DNA of 64,000 nucleotides from Marinicella gelatinilytica (lineage in GTDB: Bacteria > Pseudomonadota > Gammaproteobacteria > Xanthomonadales > Marinicellaceae). Numbering within the stretch: position 1 is the first letter of the stretch; every line of letters begins with the position of its first letter. The stretch covers positions 62,001-126,000 of the forward strand of contig NZ_JAPMLN010000003.1 of NCBI RefSeq assembly GCF_026410405.1. Reading direction: 5' to 3'. A program made the position numbers and the translations under genes. Shown here piece after piece: positions 52,209 to 59,311 of the stretch. The notes beneath the pieces were generated by a model, which did not search any database, had not been told where the DNA came from, and saw only the letters and a list, made by a program, of their open reading frames with translations.

Positions 52209-53356
52209 TGCAGCAAGCAGAATTGAGTCGTTTGAACTAAGATGTTGAGCGTTGGCGTTTCCTGAGATGGCTCCTGCGGTTCGCAAATCGAATTAAATGG
52301 CGGCAGTAGAGCTGCATAACTGTTGTCTCGGTTCAAGGTTTTTAAGACATCTTCGTAACGACCAATAACGCCCACATTATATTGAAGCAAATGATATTTA
52401 AGTCGTTTATTATTGAAACTTTCACCGCCTAAGATAAAAATTTTAATATCTGATGAATGGTTGTTTTGTTCAGTAATTGTTTGATCAATGAGTTGCGCCA
52501 TGTCATAAAGTTTTTCATCCATGTGATTAAGGTGGTTATTATGTTGAGCGAATCGATTTTGATTAAATTGGCCCTGTAAGGTGAAGTTATGGGCAAATAC
52601 TATAGTAACCATAAACCATGCTAATATGATGCCGACTATGAAGTGAATCGGAGCGGGCTTGATAACAATAAATATAACGAAGTTAATAGCAAGCCAAATA
52701 CCTAGCCACATCAAAAAAGCTTTATAAATATTAACAAAATCATTGCTGTAAAAATTTATCGAGGAAAAACTCAGCGGCACAAAAGTGGATAATCCTGTGT
52801 AAACTTTTTGAGTCTGATTGATAAGACCATGATGGGTAAGTTGAATCGATTGCCAGCTTATTCGGTTGTCAAAATTATCACCAAATCCAAAAGAAATTTC
52901 TGACTCAACAACCAGAGCCACGTCACTAATCTTAGCAGCAGTTTGCCAGCCATAATCCAATTCATTGATTGATAACTGATTATTGATGAGTTTTTGTTTA
53001 TAAGCAAAGGGTGTCTGCGTGTCTCGGTTGGTAAGTTGAGCTGTTAAGTAGAGGTTGACGGCCTGGTTACTGTCAAGGTTATTGATCACTAGAGTATCAA
53101 GTGCAGACATGTTTTCAAGCCCCTTTTTTATGGGCAATACCAATTGAGTGGTGCCGGTCATATCTAAATGGTAAAGACCATTTGTTTGGTAGTAGCGGCC
53201 GGGAGGTACTTCAATGGCAGTGGTCACATCAAACGGCTGCAACGAGTTAAGTGGGTGGTCTGACAAATGGTGGCTTTTGAGTAAAAAAAGAGCTGTTAAC
53301 AGTAAAAAGCAGCCTGATAGCGTCCAATATAAAAAATGTTGATGCTTCAATGACAC
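52205..53356 (-). CDS. Unknown membrane protein partner of the GT-C-like protein
   Basis: 383 residues, not recognised. TM1 near 10-27 is followed by a periplasmic domain (~30-205, beta-rich, RYYQTNGLYHLDMTG), two TM segments (about 212-232 and 238-257), then a periplasmic C-terminal domain (~265-383, IKIFILGGESFNNKRLKYHLLQ, SICEPQEPSQET). It is coupled to the next gene by an ATGA overlap and probably forms a complex or pathway with it. No catalytic motif is apparent. Confidence 0.6.
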   Translation of the reverse strand: MSLKHQHFLYWTLSGCFLLLTALFLLKSHHLSDHPLNSLQPFDVTTAIEVPPGRYYQTNGLYHLDMTGTTQLVLPIKKGLENMSALDTLVINNLDSNQAVNLYLTAQLTNRDTQTPFAYKQKLINNQLSINELDYGWQTAAKISDVALVVESEISFGFGDNFDNRISWQSIQLTHHGLINQTQKVYTGLSTFVPLSFSSINFYSNDFVNIYKAFLMWLGIWLAINFVIFIVIKPAPIHFIVGIILAWFMVTIVFAHNFTLQGQFNQNRFAQHNNHLNHMDEKLYDMAQLIDQTITEQNNHSSDIKIFILGGESFNNKRLKYHLLQYNVGVIGRYEDVLKTLNRDNSYAALLPPFNSICEPQEPSQETPTLNILVQTTQFCLLQ

Positions 53357-53472
53357 AGTGAGTCCTTTTTCTTGTTGACTGTATTTTAGTTAAATCCCTC
53401 AGCGAAAGCCAATAAAAAGCTGTAAACTGACAAGTCAGTCACACTTTTATACGAAGATAAAAAAAATAACTC

Positions 53473-53489
53473 AACAATATGCTATTGTT
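53473..53489. promoter_or_regulatory. Palindrome in the divergent gap before the FHA gene
   Basis: AACAATA-TGC-TATTGTT, a perfect 7-bp inverted repeat with a 3-base centre, lies between the 383-residue membrane protein gene (-) and the FHA gene (+). It could be a dimeric regulator site. No copy elsewhere in the window was noticed; chance occurrence in AT-rich DNA is possible. Confidence 0.3.
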
Positions 53490-53585
53490 TATCGCCGACA
53501 ACACCGTGAATGCGATACCAATTTAGTTCAGCACCATAAAACAGTTTATGGAAATCACAGAGGATAAAGACTAAAATTAAGCAAT

Positions 53586-54329
53586 ATGAAGTTAATACTC
53601 GAACACAGTGAGGCTATATTTGACTTGCCCGAAAAAGGCTCTTTACTCATTGGTAATGATGAGGATTGTCAGGTGCAAATTAATCGTCCGGAAATATGGG
53701 GTCGTCATGCCAGCATCGATGTGCTCAGCTATGGTCTGGTGTTACAGGCAGAGTCATCACCCATTTTGGTGAATGGGACGTCAATTTCGTCAAGTTGCTT
53801 GGTTTATCCAGGCGATAAATTAATGATGTCTGATTTAATGATGCGCCTGGTCGATGATGATTATGTTCCAAAAGAGATTAACTCGTTGCAACAGTTTAAT
53901 CACAATGAACGGCCAGAGGACATGTCTTCGGTATTTGGTTTAAGACAATTATTTGGCGAACAAAATGGTGCCTTTATTAAATCAGACTATCATCACAAAG
54001 ATGGGTGGAAGGTGTATCGAACCGATGCTAAGCTGGCATTAATTTCAAACAACCATCCGGTCTTTGTCAATGGTCGACAGGTGCACAATACGTGGTTGCA
54101 AAATGGCGATCGGCTTCAATATAAAGACCAACACTTTAATGTGGAATGTCCGGGTCATTCAGGCTATTCAAAATTCAGTCCATCACACCCGCGCAATGTG
54201 ATGTTAAGTGAATCTATGTCCGAAGCGGACATCAAGAATAGTCATAAAAAATCTCTACGACCTCATTACTGGTGGTTAACGCTGTTGACTGGATTGGTGC
54301 TGTTGTTATTAATTATCCTTTTACTTTAA
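53586..54329 (+). CDS. Membrane-anchored FHA-type protein
   Basis: 247 residues. An N-terminal FHA domain (~1-85) shows LLIGNDEDCQVQI and the signature WGRHASI, with VNGTSI and VYPGDKLMM. A second FHA-like half follows (~110-185): LALISNNHPVFVNGRQVHNT and LQNGDRLQY, where the GRH loop is not preserved. The protein ends in one TM helix (WWLTLLTGLVLLLLIILLL, ~225-247), so both domains face the cytoplasm as a tail-anchored protein. FHA domains bind phosphothreonine; no Ser/Thr kinase gene is near. The preceding ATG has weak RBS sequence. Confidence 0.72.
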   Translation: MKLILEHSEAIFDLPEKGSLLIGNDEDCQVQINRPEIWGRHASIDVLSYGLVLQAESSPILVNGTSISSSCLVYPGDKLMMSDLMMRLVDDDYVPKEINSLQQFNHNERPEDMSSVFGLRQLFGEQNGAFIKSDYHHKDGWKVYRTDAKLALISNNHPVFVNGRQVHNTWLQNGDRLQYKDQHFNVECPGHSGYSKFSPSHPRNVMLSESMSEADIKNSHKKSLRPHYWWLTLLTGLVLLLLIILLL

Positions 54330-54403
54330 GCGGATTTTTACCTGTATCCAATCAGCAATTTGCAGTGATCGTCAGCAAATACAGTGAAATCCGTAATTAT
54401 GAG

Positions 54404-54432
54404 TTGACCTAAGTGGCCAAGTTAAGTAAAAT
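54404..54432 (+). promoter_or_regulatory. Promoter of rplU-rpmA
   Basis: TTGACC (54404-54409), 17-base spacer, TAAAAT (54427-54432), both five of six to the sigma-70 consensus. The discriminator region CCCCGC is GC-rich, the pattern associated with stringent control of ribosomal genes. It gives a leader of about 30 bases to the rplU ATG at 54472. Confidence 0.7.
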
Positions 54433-54471
54433 CCCCGCTCTTTGAAAGAACAACCGAATTGGAGTAGTTTC

Positions 54472-54780
54472 ATGCACGCAGTTGTAGCTACAGGCGGCAA
54501 GCAATACCGAGTTAAAGCCGGCGATATTATTAAGGTAGAAACCATCAAAGCAGAAGCGGGTGACACGATTGAATTGGATCAAGTGTTGATGCTTTCTGAC
54601 GGCGAAAAATTTGAAATTGGTACGCCCATGTTAGATGGTAAGAAGGTTTCAGCTGAGGTATTGTCTCAAGGTCGCGGAAAAAAAGTACGTATCATTAAAT
54701 TCAAACGACGTAAGCACCACATGAAACGCATGGGTCATCGTCAGAATTTCACTGAATTAAAAATCACTAACATAGGATAA
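54472..54780 (+). CDS. rplU: 50S ribosomal protein L21
   Basis: 102 residues from ATG 54472 ([18 protein letters not shown]), with RBS GGAG 7 bases upstream. An earlier in-frame ATG at 54442 would add ten residues outside the family. The conserved signature [21 protein letters not shown]-type segment near residues 72-92 is present in the form [16 protein letters not shown]21 binds 23S rRNA and pairs with L27. rpmA follows after 10 bases. Confidence 0.97.
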   Translation: MHAVVATGGKQYRVKAGDIIKVETIKAEAGDTIELDQVLMLSDGEKFEIGTPMLDGKKVSAEVLSQGRGKKVRIIKFKRRKHHMKRMGHRQNFTELKITNIG

Positions 54781-54790
54781 GAGGTTACTC

Positions 54791-55051
54791 ATGGCACATA
54801 AGAAAGCAGCGGGTAGTACTGATAATGGTCGCGATTCAAATCCTAAGTATCTTGGCGTTAAATTATATGGTGGTCAAAACGTTTTGGCCGGTAACATATT
54901 AGTGCGCCAACGTGGTACTAAATACCATGCCGGCGACAATGTGGGTATTGGTAAAGACCATACATTATTTGCATTAAAAGACGGTGTCGTTAAATTTGCT
55001 AAAAAAGGCAAAAAATACCGCCAATATGTTTCTATTGAAACGCAAAAATAA
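54791..55051 (+). CDS. rpmA: 50S ribosomal protein L27
   Basis: 86 residues: [60 protein letters not shown]27 reaches the peptidyl transferase centre with its N-terminus, which here begins directly with AHKKA and so needs no extra processing as in Firmicutes. Follows rplU and is followed by a terminator and obgE, the conserved rplU-rpmA-obgE order. Confidence 0.97.
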   Translation: MAHKKAAGSTDNGRDSNPKYLGVKLYGGQNVLAGNILVRQRGTKYHAGDNVGIGKDHTLFALKDGVVKFAKKGKKYRQYVSIETQK

Positions 55052-55085
55052 AACGTACTACAATAGATTACTAATCTGTTGATAA

Positions 55086-55115
55086 AAAGCTCACTGTTAA
55101 AGTGGGCTTTTTTTT
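55086..55115 (+). terminator. Intrinsic terminator of rplU-rpmA
   Basis: AAAGCTCACT (55086-55095) pairs with AGTGGGCTTT (55101-55110) with one G-T pair, followed by Ts to 55115. It lies 35 bases after rpmA and before obgE, allowing separate regulation or partial read-through into obgE. Confidence 0.82.
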
Positions 55116-55168
55116 ATGGTGTCATTCAATGTTGTAAGATACGTAGCGACATATGAGAGTAAAATAAC

Positions 55169-56191
55169 ATGAAATTTGTTGATGAAGTTGAAATAACGGT
55201 AAAAGCGGGTAATGGCGGAAGTGGCTCGGCCAGTTTTCGCCGTGAAAAGTTTATTCCACACGGCGGACCTGATGGCGGTGATGGTGGTGATGGCGGTGAT
55301 GTGATACTTATCGGTGATCAGGGTTTAAATACATTGGTTGATTTTCGCCATCAACGACATTTCGAAGCGCAAAAAGGTGAATCCGGAAGAGGGCGCCAGC
55401 AATATGGCAAGGGCGGCCAGGACATCGTTGTTAAAGTGCCAACTGGTACAGAAGTTTACGACCTCGAAACGGATGAAAAGTTAGCGGATATTACGGAGCA
55501 CAAGCAAAAGTTGGTGGTGGCCAAAGGTGGCGAAGGCGGATTGGGTAATATGCACTTTAAAAGTTCAGTTAATCGAGCCCCGAAGCAATTTACATCAGGG
55601 AAGCCTGGTGAGCAGAGAACCCTGAAATTAGAACTTAAGGTATTGGCCGATGTGGGTTTGCTTGGTTTTCCCAATGCAGGAAAATCAACTTTTGTTGATG
55701 CCATTTCGCAAGCTAAGCCTAAAATAGCAGATTATCCCTTCACCACACTTTATCCTTCATTGGGTGTGGTTAAGATTGATGCAGAAACCAGTTTTGTGGT
55801 TGCTGATATTCCGGGGTTAATCGAAGGCGCGGCAGAAGGTGCCGGTTTAGGCATCCAATTTCTTAAGCATCTACAACGCACTGGTTTGTTGTTGCATTTA
55901 ATTGAATTACCAGCTTATGAAGGTATGCCAGATCCGGTAGAGCAATATCATCAACTCAGTGAAGAGCTGGTTAAGTTTTCAGAGCATTTGCAAGATAAAA
56001 CCCGTTGGTTGGTGTTCACAAAAGCGGATATTACGGTACCCGAAGAGGCGCAAGCCATGGCTGATGGTTATGTTAAGGAAATTGGTTGGCCAGGGCCTTA
56101 TTACGTGATTTCGTCCATTGCCCATCTTGGTTTGGATAAATTAACAAAGGACATCGCTGACTATTTGTCCGGCCCTAAAGAAGATTGGTAG
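55169..56191 (+). CDS. obgE: Obg-family GTPase (CgtA)
   Basis: 340 residues. The Gly-rich Obg fold (1-158, FVDEVEITVKAGNGGSGSASFRRE-like start, GGDGGDGGD) is followed by the G domain: G1 GFPNAGKST (Lys172), G3 DIPGLIEGA, and G4 as FTKAD rather than NKxD, then a SSI-type G5. Obg acts in late 50S assembly and the stringent response. The C-terminus is short. The last 17 bases overlap the convergent LysR-type gene. The length is typical of the shorter proteobacterial type (E. coli 390). Confidence 0.95.
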   Translation: MKFVDEVEITVKAGNGGSGSASFRREKFIPHGGPDGGDGGDGGDVILIGDQGLNTLVDFRHQRHFEAQKGESGRGRQQYGKGGQDIVVKVPTGTEVYDLETDEKLADITEHKQKLVVAKGGEGGLGNMHFKSSVNRAPKQFTSGKPGEQRTLKLELKVLADVGLLGFPNAGKSTFVDAISQAKPKIADYPFTTLYPSLGVVKIDAETSFVVADIPGLIEGAAEGAGLGIQFLKHLQRTGLLLHLIELPAYEGMPDPVEQYHQLSEELVKFSEHLQDKTRWLVFTKADITVPEEAQAMADGYVKEIGWPGPYYVISSIAHLGLDKLTKDIADYLSGPKEDW

Positions 56192-57119
56192 ATTTGTTGG
56201 CGGCTTTTTTAAATTTATCCACCTCAGCAAAAAGCCACTGACGGATAATTTGTACTTTTTGATCTTGCCCTGTGTTGGTTGGATAAACCAAATAATAAGC
56301 CATTTTTCCAGGTAATTTAATATCAAAGGGTGCCACCAGTAAGCCACGATTGATGTCATCTTGGACCAGCGGTGTGCGTCCCAATCCAAAGCCCTGATGG
56401 TTTTCCACAGCTTCTAACATGGTGACCATATGGCTAAAGCGGGTACCACGCAGAGGCGCTTGGGGGCTGAGTCCTGCTGCATTAAACCAGTCATCCCAAC
56501 GTTCAGTGGTGAAGTCATCATGGCATAATTTAGCTGACAAAAGATCCTTTGGTGTTAATTGGCCTTTATAGGTATCATAAAAAGCTTTGCTACAAACTGG
56601 AAAAACTTCTTCATTGAGTAATAACTCACTGGTCAGACCTGCATAACTTGGGTCACTGCTATATCGAATGGCAATATCAAAATTGTCTTTTTTAAAGTCA
56701 GTCATCCACTCAAAAGAAGCAATTCGAACATCCAGTTCTTTATATTGTTGTTGAAAACGCCAAATCCGTTTCGACAGCCATTTTGTGGCGAAAGAAGGCA
56801 GTACCGAAATATTCAGTGTGCCGGCGGCATCTCGGTTAATCAGTTGACGTGTGGCAGTTTCTATATTTTCTAATGCTTGGCGAATAGCGATTAAATACAT
56901 ACGGCCTTCAAATGTCAGCTTCAAACTGCGATTGATGCGTTCAAACAACTGAACGCCGGTAAGTTCTTCCAGTTTTTTGATTTGGTGACTAATGGCCGCT
57001 TGGGTAACATGTAATTCTTCTGCGGCTTGGGTAAAACTTAATAGTCGCGCTGAAGCCTCAAAAGCTTTAATCGCCCTCAGTGGAGGAATGTGTTTATAAC
57101 GTTGATTGGTTGCTTGCAT
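56175..57119 (-). CDS. LysR-family transcriptional regulator, GcvA-like
   Basis: 314 residues. The N-terminal winged HTH (about 12-70: LRAIKAFEASARLLSFTQAA, LHVTQAAISHQIKKLEE, LFERINRSLKLT) is of the GcvA/AmpR type that begins IPPLRAIKAFEA. The effector-binding domain spans ~95-300. The target genes are unknown; the nearest divergent candidate is the small RNA/oxygenase region to its right. The 3' end overlaps obgE. Regulators of this type usually bind a palindrome in front of a divergent gene. Confidence 0.92.
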   Translation of the reverse strand: MQATNQRYKHIPPLRAIKAFEASARLLSFTQAAEELHVTQAAISHQIKKLEELTGVQLFERINRSLKLTFEGRMYLIAIRQALENIETATRQLINRDAAGTLNISVLPSFATKWLSKRIWRFQQQYKELDVRIASFEWMTDFKKDNFDIAIRYSSDPSYAGLTSELLLNEEVFPVCSKAFYDTYKGQLTPKDLLSAKLCHDDFTTERWDDWFNAAGLSPQAPLRGTRFSHMVTMLEAVENHQGFGLGRTPLVQDDINRGLLVAPFDIKLPGKMAYYLVYPTNTGQDQKVQIIRQWLFAEVDKFKKAANKSTNLL

Positions 57120-57351
57120 TAGTTATTCTAATCGATTGCCTAAATAAATATCGTTTGATGTTTGTTATTATAGTCATATAATATGGCAAGTATGCAGGAA
57201 ATCAGGTTGGTTTGAAACATATTTATTGATTACTGAAAATAATTTGAACTTTCACAATAATTATGGTCAAACCCAGTAAATGAATCACTTATTCACATAA
57301 TATTCATTTTGAAAATGTAAAATACTTTTATAGGTTTTTCATTGTTCCCTT

Positions 57352-57467
57352 AGAAATCGCAAGATTTCTTCAGTATGTGATCTACTCACATACGACTTAG
57401 CTGAGGTTTTTCCTCCCTCTTCCTCAGCGAACTGTTTAAGGCGCCATCCCTTGGCGCCTTTTTTTTG
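57352..57467 (+). ncRNA. Candidate small RNA with four hairpins and a CCUCCC loop
   Basis: A non-coding block between the LysR gene (-) and the oxygenase gene (+) folds as four consecutive perfect hairpins. H1: 7 bp (57352-57358/57363-57369) with a GCAA tetraloop. H2: 8 bp (57373-57380/57386-57393). H3: 7 bp (57400-57406/57422-57428) with a 15-base pyrimidine loop containing CCTCCC. H4: terminator stem 8 bp (57438-57445/57453-57460) with loop ATCCCTT and a T tract. This looks like a discrete Hfq-type trans-acting sRNA whose C-rich loops could pair with Shine-Dalgarno GGAGG. The 5' end is not fixed; weak -10 candidates TAAAAT (57318) and TATAGG (57329) were seen. No long frame is present. Confidence 0.72.
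57438..57467 (+). terminator. Intrinsic terminator of the candidate sRNA
   Basis: AAGGCGCC (57438-57445) pairs with GGCGCCTT (57453-57460), then a run of Ts to 57466. A very strong GC stem. It lies about 46 bases before the oxygenase ATG and has no protein gene upstream on this strand closer than obgE, over 1 kb away and on the far side of the LysR gene, so it must serve an RNA gene. Confidence 0.9.
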
Positions 57468-57512
57468 CCTGTCGTTGTTATGATATACTGCTTATTTTTT
57501 TTGGGTATTGGT

Positions 57513-58211
57513 ATGTCTGATTTTATTGGTGTTTATGATGATGCTTTGTCGACAGAGTTTTGCCAGCATTGTGTCGAAAAGTTCGCTCATAGTAACAATG
57601 TTGCACAAGGTGAAACCGGACAAGGTGTTGATTTAACCAAAAAAAACAGTATGGATTTGATGCTCAACCAACAAAGCGATTGGCAGAGTGAATTACAAAC
57701 CATTCATCAGGCTGTATTAGATGGTTTGGTTCGCTACACTAAAAAGTGGCCTTATGTTCTAGTAGGTGCTTTGGCTTTACAGGTCGAATCTCCTGAAGGC
57801 CCCCGTCAAATTTCGGCACTAGACATTGAAAACATGAATGATGAGCAGCTAGCGAATATAATTAAAACTGTATTTCGCTTAGGCGGTACCAATTTGCAGC
57901 AGTATAAGCGCCAAAAAGGTGGTTACTTCTATTACCATTCGGAGTTTTATCCGCATCCCAATGATCCGGGACAAGATTCATTACATCGGGTTTTATTATG
58001 GATGTTTTATTTGAATGATGTGGCGGAAGGTGGTCACACTGAGTTTTATTTTCAACAAAAGAAAATTAAGCCCAAACAAGGCACTTTGGTTATTGCGCCG
58101 GCTTTTTTCACCCACACCCACAGAGGTAATCGACCTGAGTCTGAAGATAAGTATATCTTAACTTCATGGTTAATGTACCGAAAAGCGCAAGAGTTATACG
58201 GCCAAAGATAA
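57513..58211 (+). CDS. 2-oxoglutarate/Fe(II)-dependent oxygenase, prolyl-hydroxylase-like
   Basis: 232 residues from ATG 57513 (MSDFIGVYDDALSTEFC); an in-frame ATG at 57465 is inside the sRNA terminator T tract and is rejected. The iron-binding triad fits H-x-E...H: YYHSEFYP has His142 and Glu144, and FTHTHRGNRP has the distal His, with the 2OG-binding Arg nearby. LLWMFYLNDVAEGGHTEF and PKQGTLVIAP complete the jelly-roll core. It may hydroxylate a protein or small molecule; the substrate is unknown. No tonB or pro-iron gene is adjacent. Confidence 0.85.
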   Translation: MSDFIGVYDDALSTEFCQHCVEKFAHSNNVAQGETGQGVDLTKKNSMDLMLNQQSDWQSELQTIHQAVLDGLVRYTKKWPYVLVGALALQVESPEGPRQISALDIENMNDEQLANIIKTVFRLGGTNLQQYKRQKGGYFYYHSEFYPHPNDPGQDSLHRVLLWMFYLNDVAEGGHTEFYFQQKKIKPKQGTLVIAPAFFTHTHRGNRPESEDKYILTSWLMYRKAQELYGQR

Positions 58212-58275
58212 CAGAGAACTCTCTGCTAATTTTCAGACAAATGATTTATATCGAGTTGTCGGTTTGATTTTAACC

Positions 58276-58303
58276 TTGAAATTTATCTGGATATCCGTAT
58301 AAT
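58276..58303 (+). promoter_or_regulatory. Promoter of the alternative L36 gene
   Basis: TTGAAA (58276-58281), 16-base spacer, TATAAT (58298-58303, perfect -10), about 30 bases before the ATG at 58333. It is among the clearest promoters in the window. No convincing Zur palindrome was found around it. Confidence 0.7.
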
Positions 58304-58332
58304 CGACACACTTTGAATTTGTGCGGTAAATT

Positions 58333-58458
58333 ATGAAAGTCCTATCATCATTAAAATCAGCCAAGACTCGAGCGCGAGACTGTAAGGTGGTGCGTCGCCG
58401 TGGTAAAGTATTTGTGATTTGTAAATCAAATCCTAAACTAAAAGCCCGTCAAAGATAA
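58333..58458 (+). CDS. ykgO: Ribosomal protein L36, YkgO-type (zinc-independent)
   Basis: 41 residues, [20 protein letters not shown] then [21 protein letters not shown]. It matches the L36 type 2 family (E. coli YkgO MKVLNSLRTAK...C--V-R-GR-YVICKSNP). Only two cysteines (17 and 30) are present and the CxxC...C...H zinc set is incomplete, so this is the C-minus paralog that can replace zinc-L36 when zinc is scarce. It has its own promoter and terminator and is monocistronic. Confidence 0.93.
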   Translation: MKVLSSLKSAKTRARDCKVVRRRGKVFVICKSNPKLKARQR

Positions 58459-58481
58459 TCCGCTTTAGACTGAACAATTAA

Positions 58482-58511
58482 AAATACCCTCTTCGTGAGG
58501 GTATTTTTTTT
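58482..58511 (+). terminator. Intrinsic terminator of the L36 gene
   Basis: AAATACCCTC (58482-58491) pairs with GAGGGTATTT (58497-58506) around loop TTCGT, with a T run to 58511. The A-run on its other side could also serve the convergent Mth938 gene. Confidence 0.9.
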
Positions 58512-58531
58512 GCCTAAAAATTAAGTTATGG

Positions 58532-58906
58532 TTAATCGTTTATAATCATTAGGCAGATAACTTCACGTTCTTCGGACAGTAAAATATTAAAAGTCCTGGC
58601 CGCGGCTTGGTTGTCTAATACTTCAAACCCAATGTTGTTTTTAATCAACGGTGTGAGCAGTTCTGAATCAGGAAATTGAATGGATTCACCGGTGGCTAAT
58701 AAAATAACTTCCGGATTCATGTTAACCATTTTTTTAACCAGTCGCTTATCTATGAGTTCGTCACCTTTAATGGCAACCGTTTCAATGGCCTCATCCCAGG
58801 GTATTAAAATACTTTGTCGATAAGTTTGATGATAAAACTCACAGAAATCAGCGGCAGCTGATTTTATGATGTTAGGATGCTGGGTAACTGTTTCAGATAA
58901 ATCCAT
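58532..58906 (-). CDS. Mth938/NDUFAF3-like domain protein
   Basis: 124 residues, one Mth938-type (DUF498) domain. The conserved centre is seen as VILLATGESIQFPDSELLTPLI and the end as VLDNQAAARTFNILLSEEREV (family: FP---LL--L---GIGVEVM-T-AAARTYN-L--EGR-V). The human relative NDUFAF3 assists complex I assembly; bacterial function is unproven. It is 8 bases after yhbY on the same strand and likely cotranscribed with it. No Cys or signal peptide. Confidence 0.85.
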   Translation of the reverse strand: MDLSETVTQHPNIIKSAAADFCEFYHQTYRQSILIPWDEAIETVAIKGDELIDKRLVKKMVNMNPEVILLATGESIQFPDSELLTPLIKNNIGFEVLDNQAAARTFNILLSEEREVICLMIIND

Positions 58907-58914
58907 AGGATGTT

Positions 58915-59217
58915 TTAACGCGGTAATTCATAGACAGGGTTTTTGGGATTAGCACGGTATAAGGTTAAAGTTTGGCCAATGCGTTGTATTTCTGTGGCTT
59001 TAGTGCGTTTAATCAGCTCGTCAATAATGACAGTGCGTTGCTCACGATCGGCTCTGATTTTGATTTTAACCAATTCGTGATGATCTAAAGTGGTTTCTAA
59101 TTCCGTCATGATGTTATCAGTAATGCCTTTATCAGCAATGGTAACATAAGGGTTAAGACCGTGAGACACCCCTTTCAGGTATTTAACAGCGGCTTTGCTC
59201 AGTGATTTGTGTGTCAT
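58915..59217 (-). CDS. yhbY: CRM-domain RNA-binding protein YhbY
   Basis: 100 residues, a single CRS1-YhbY (CRM) domain: LSKAAVKYLKGVSHGLNPYVTIADKG, ETTLDHHELVKIKIR and IQRIGQTLTLYRANPKNP. E. coli YhbY binds pre-50S particles. It is divergent from rlmE-ftsH as in E. coli, with 94 bases between. It probably works in ribosome assembly alongside RlmE. Confidence 0.95.
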   Translation of the reverse strand: MTHKSLSKAAVKYLKGVSHGLNPYVTIADKGITDNIMTELETTLDHHELVKIKIRADREQRTVIIDELIKRTKATEIQRIGQTLTLYRANPKNPVYELPR

Positions 59218-59311
59218 TAAATGGTAAAATTCAAATTAATCCGTCATTTTAACAGCAGTCGAGACCTTTTCACAAACGTTAACAGGGCTTGACCTAAGCA
59301 GAGCAGAAATC

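Noticed and set aside
57465-57512. Longer N-terminus of the oxygenase starting at 57465
   Set aside because: The ATG would lie in the T tract of a strong terminator and the added residues are hydrophobic, unlike the family.
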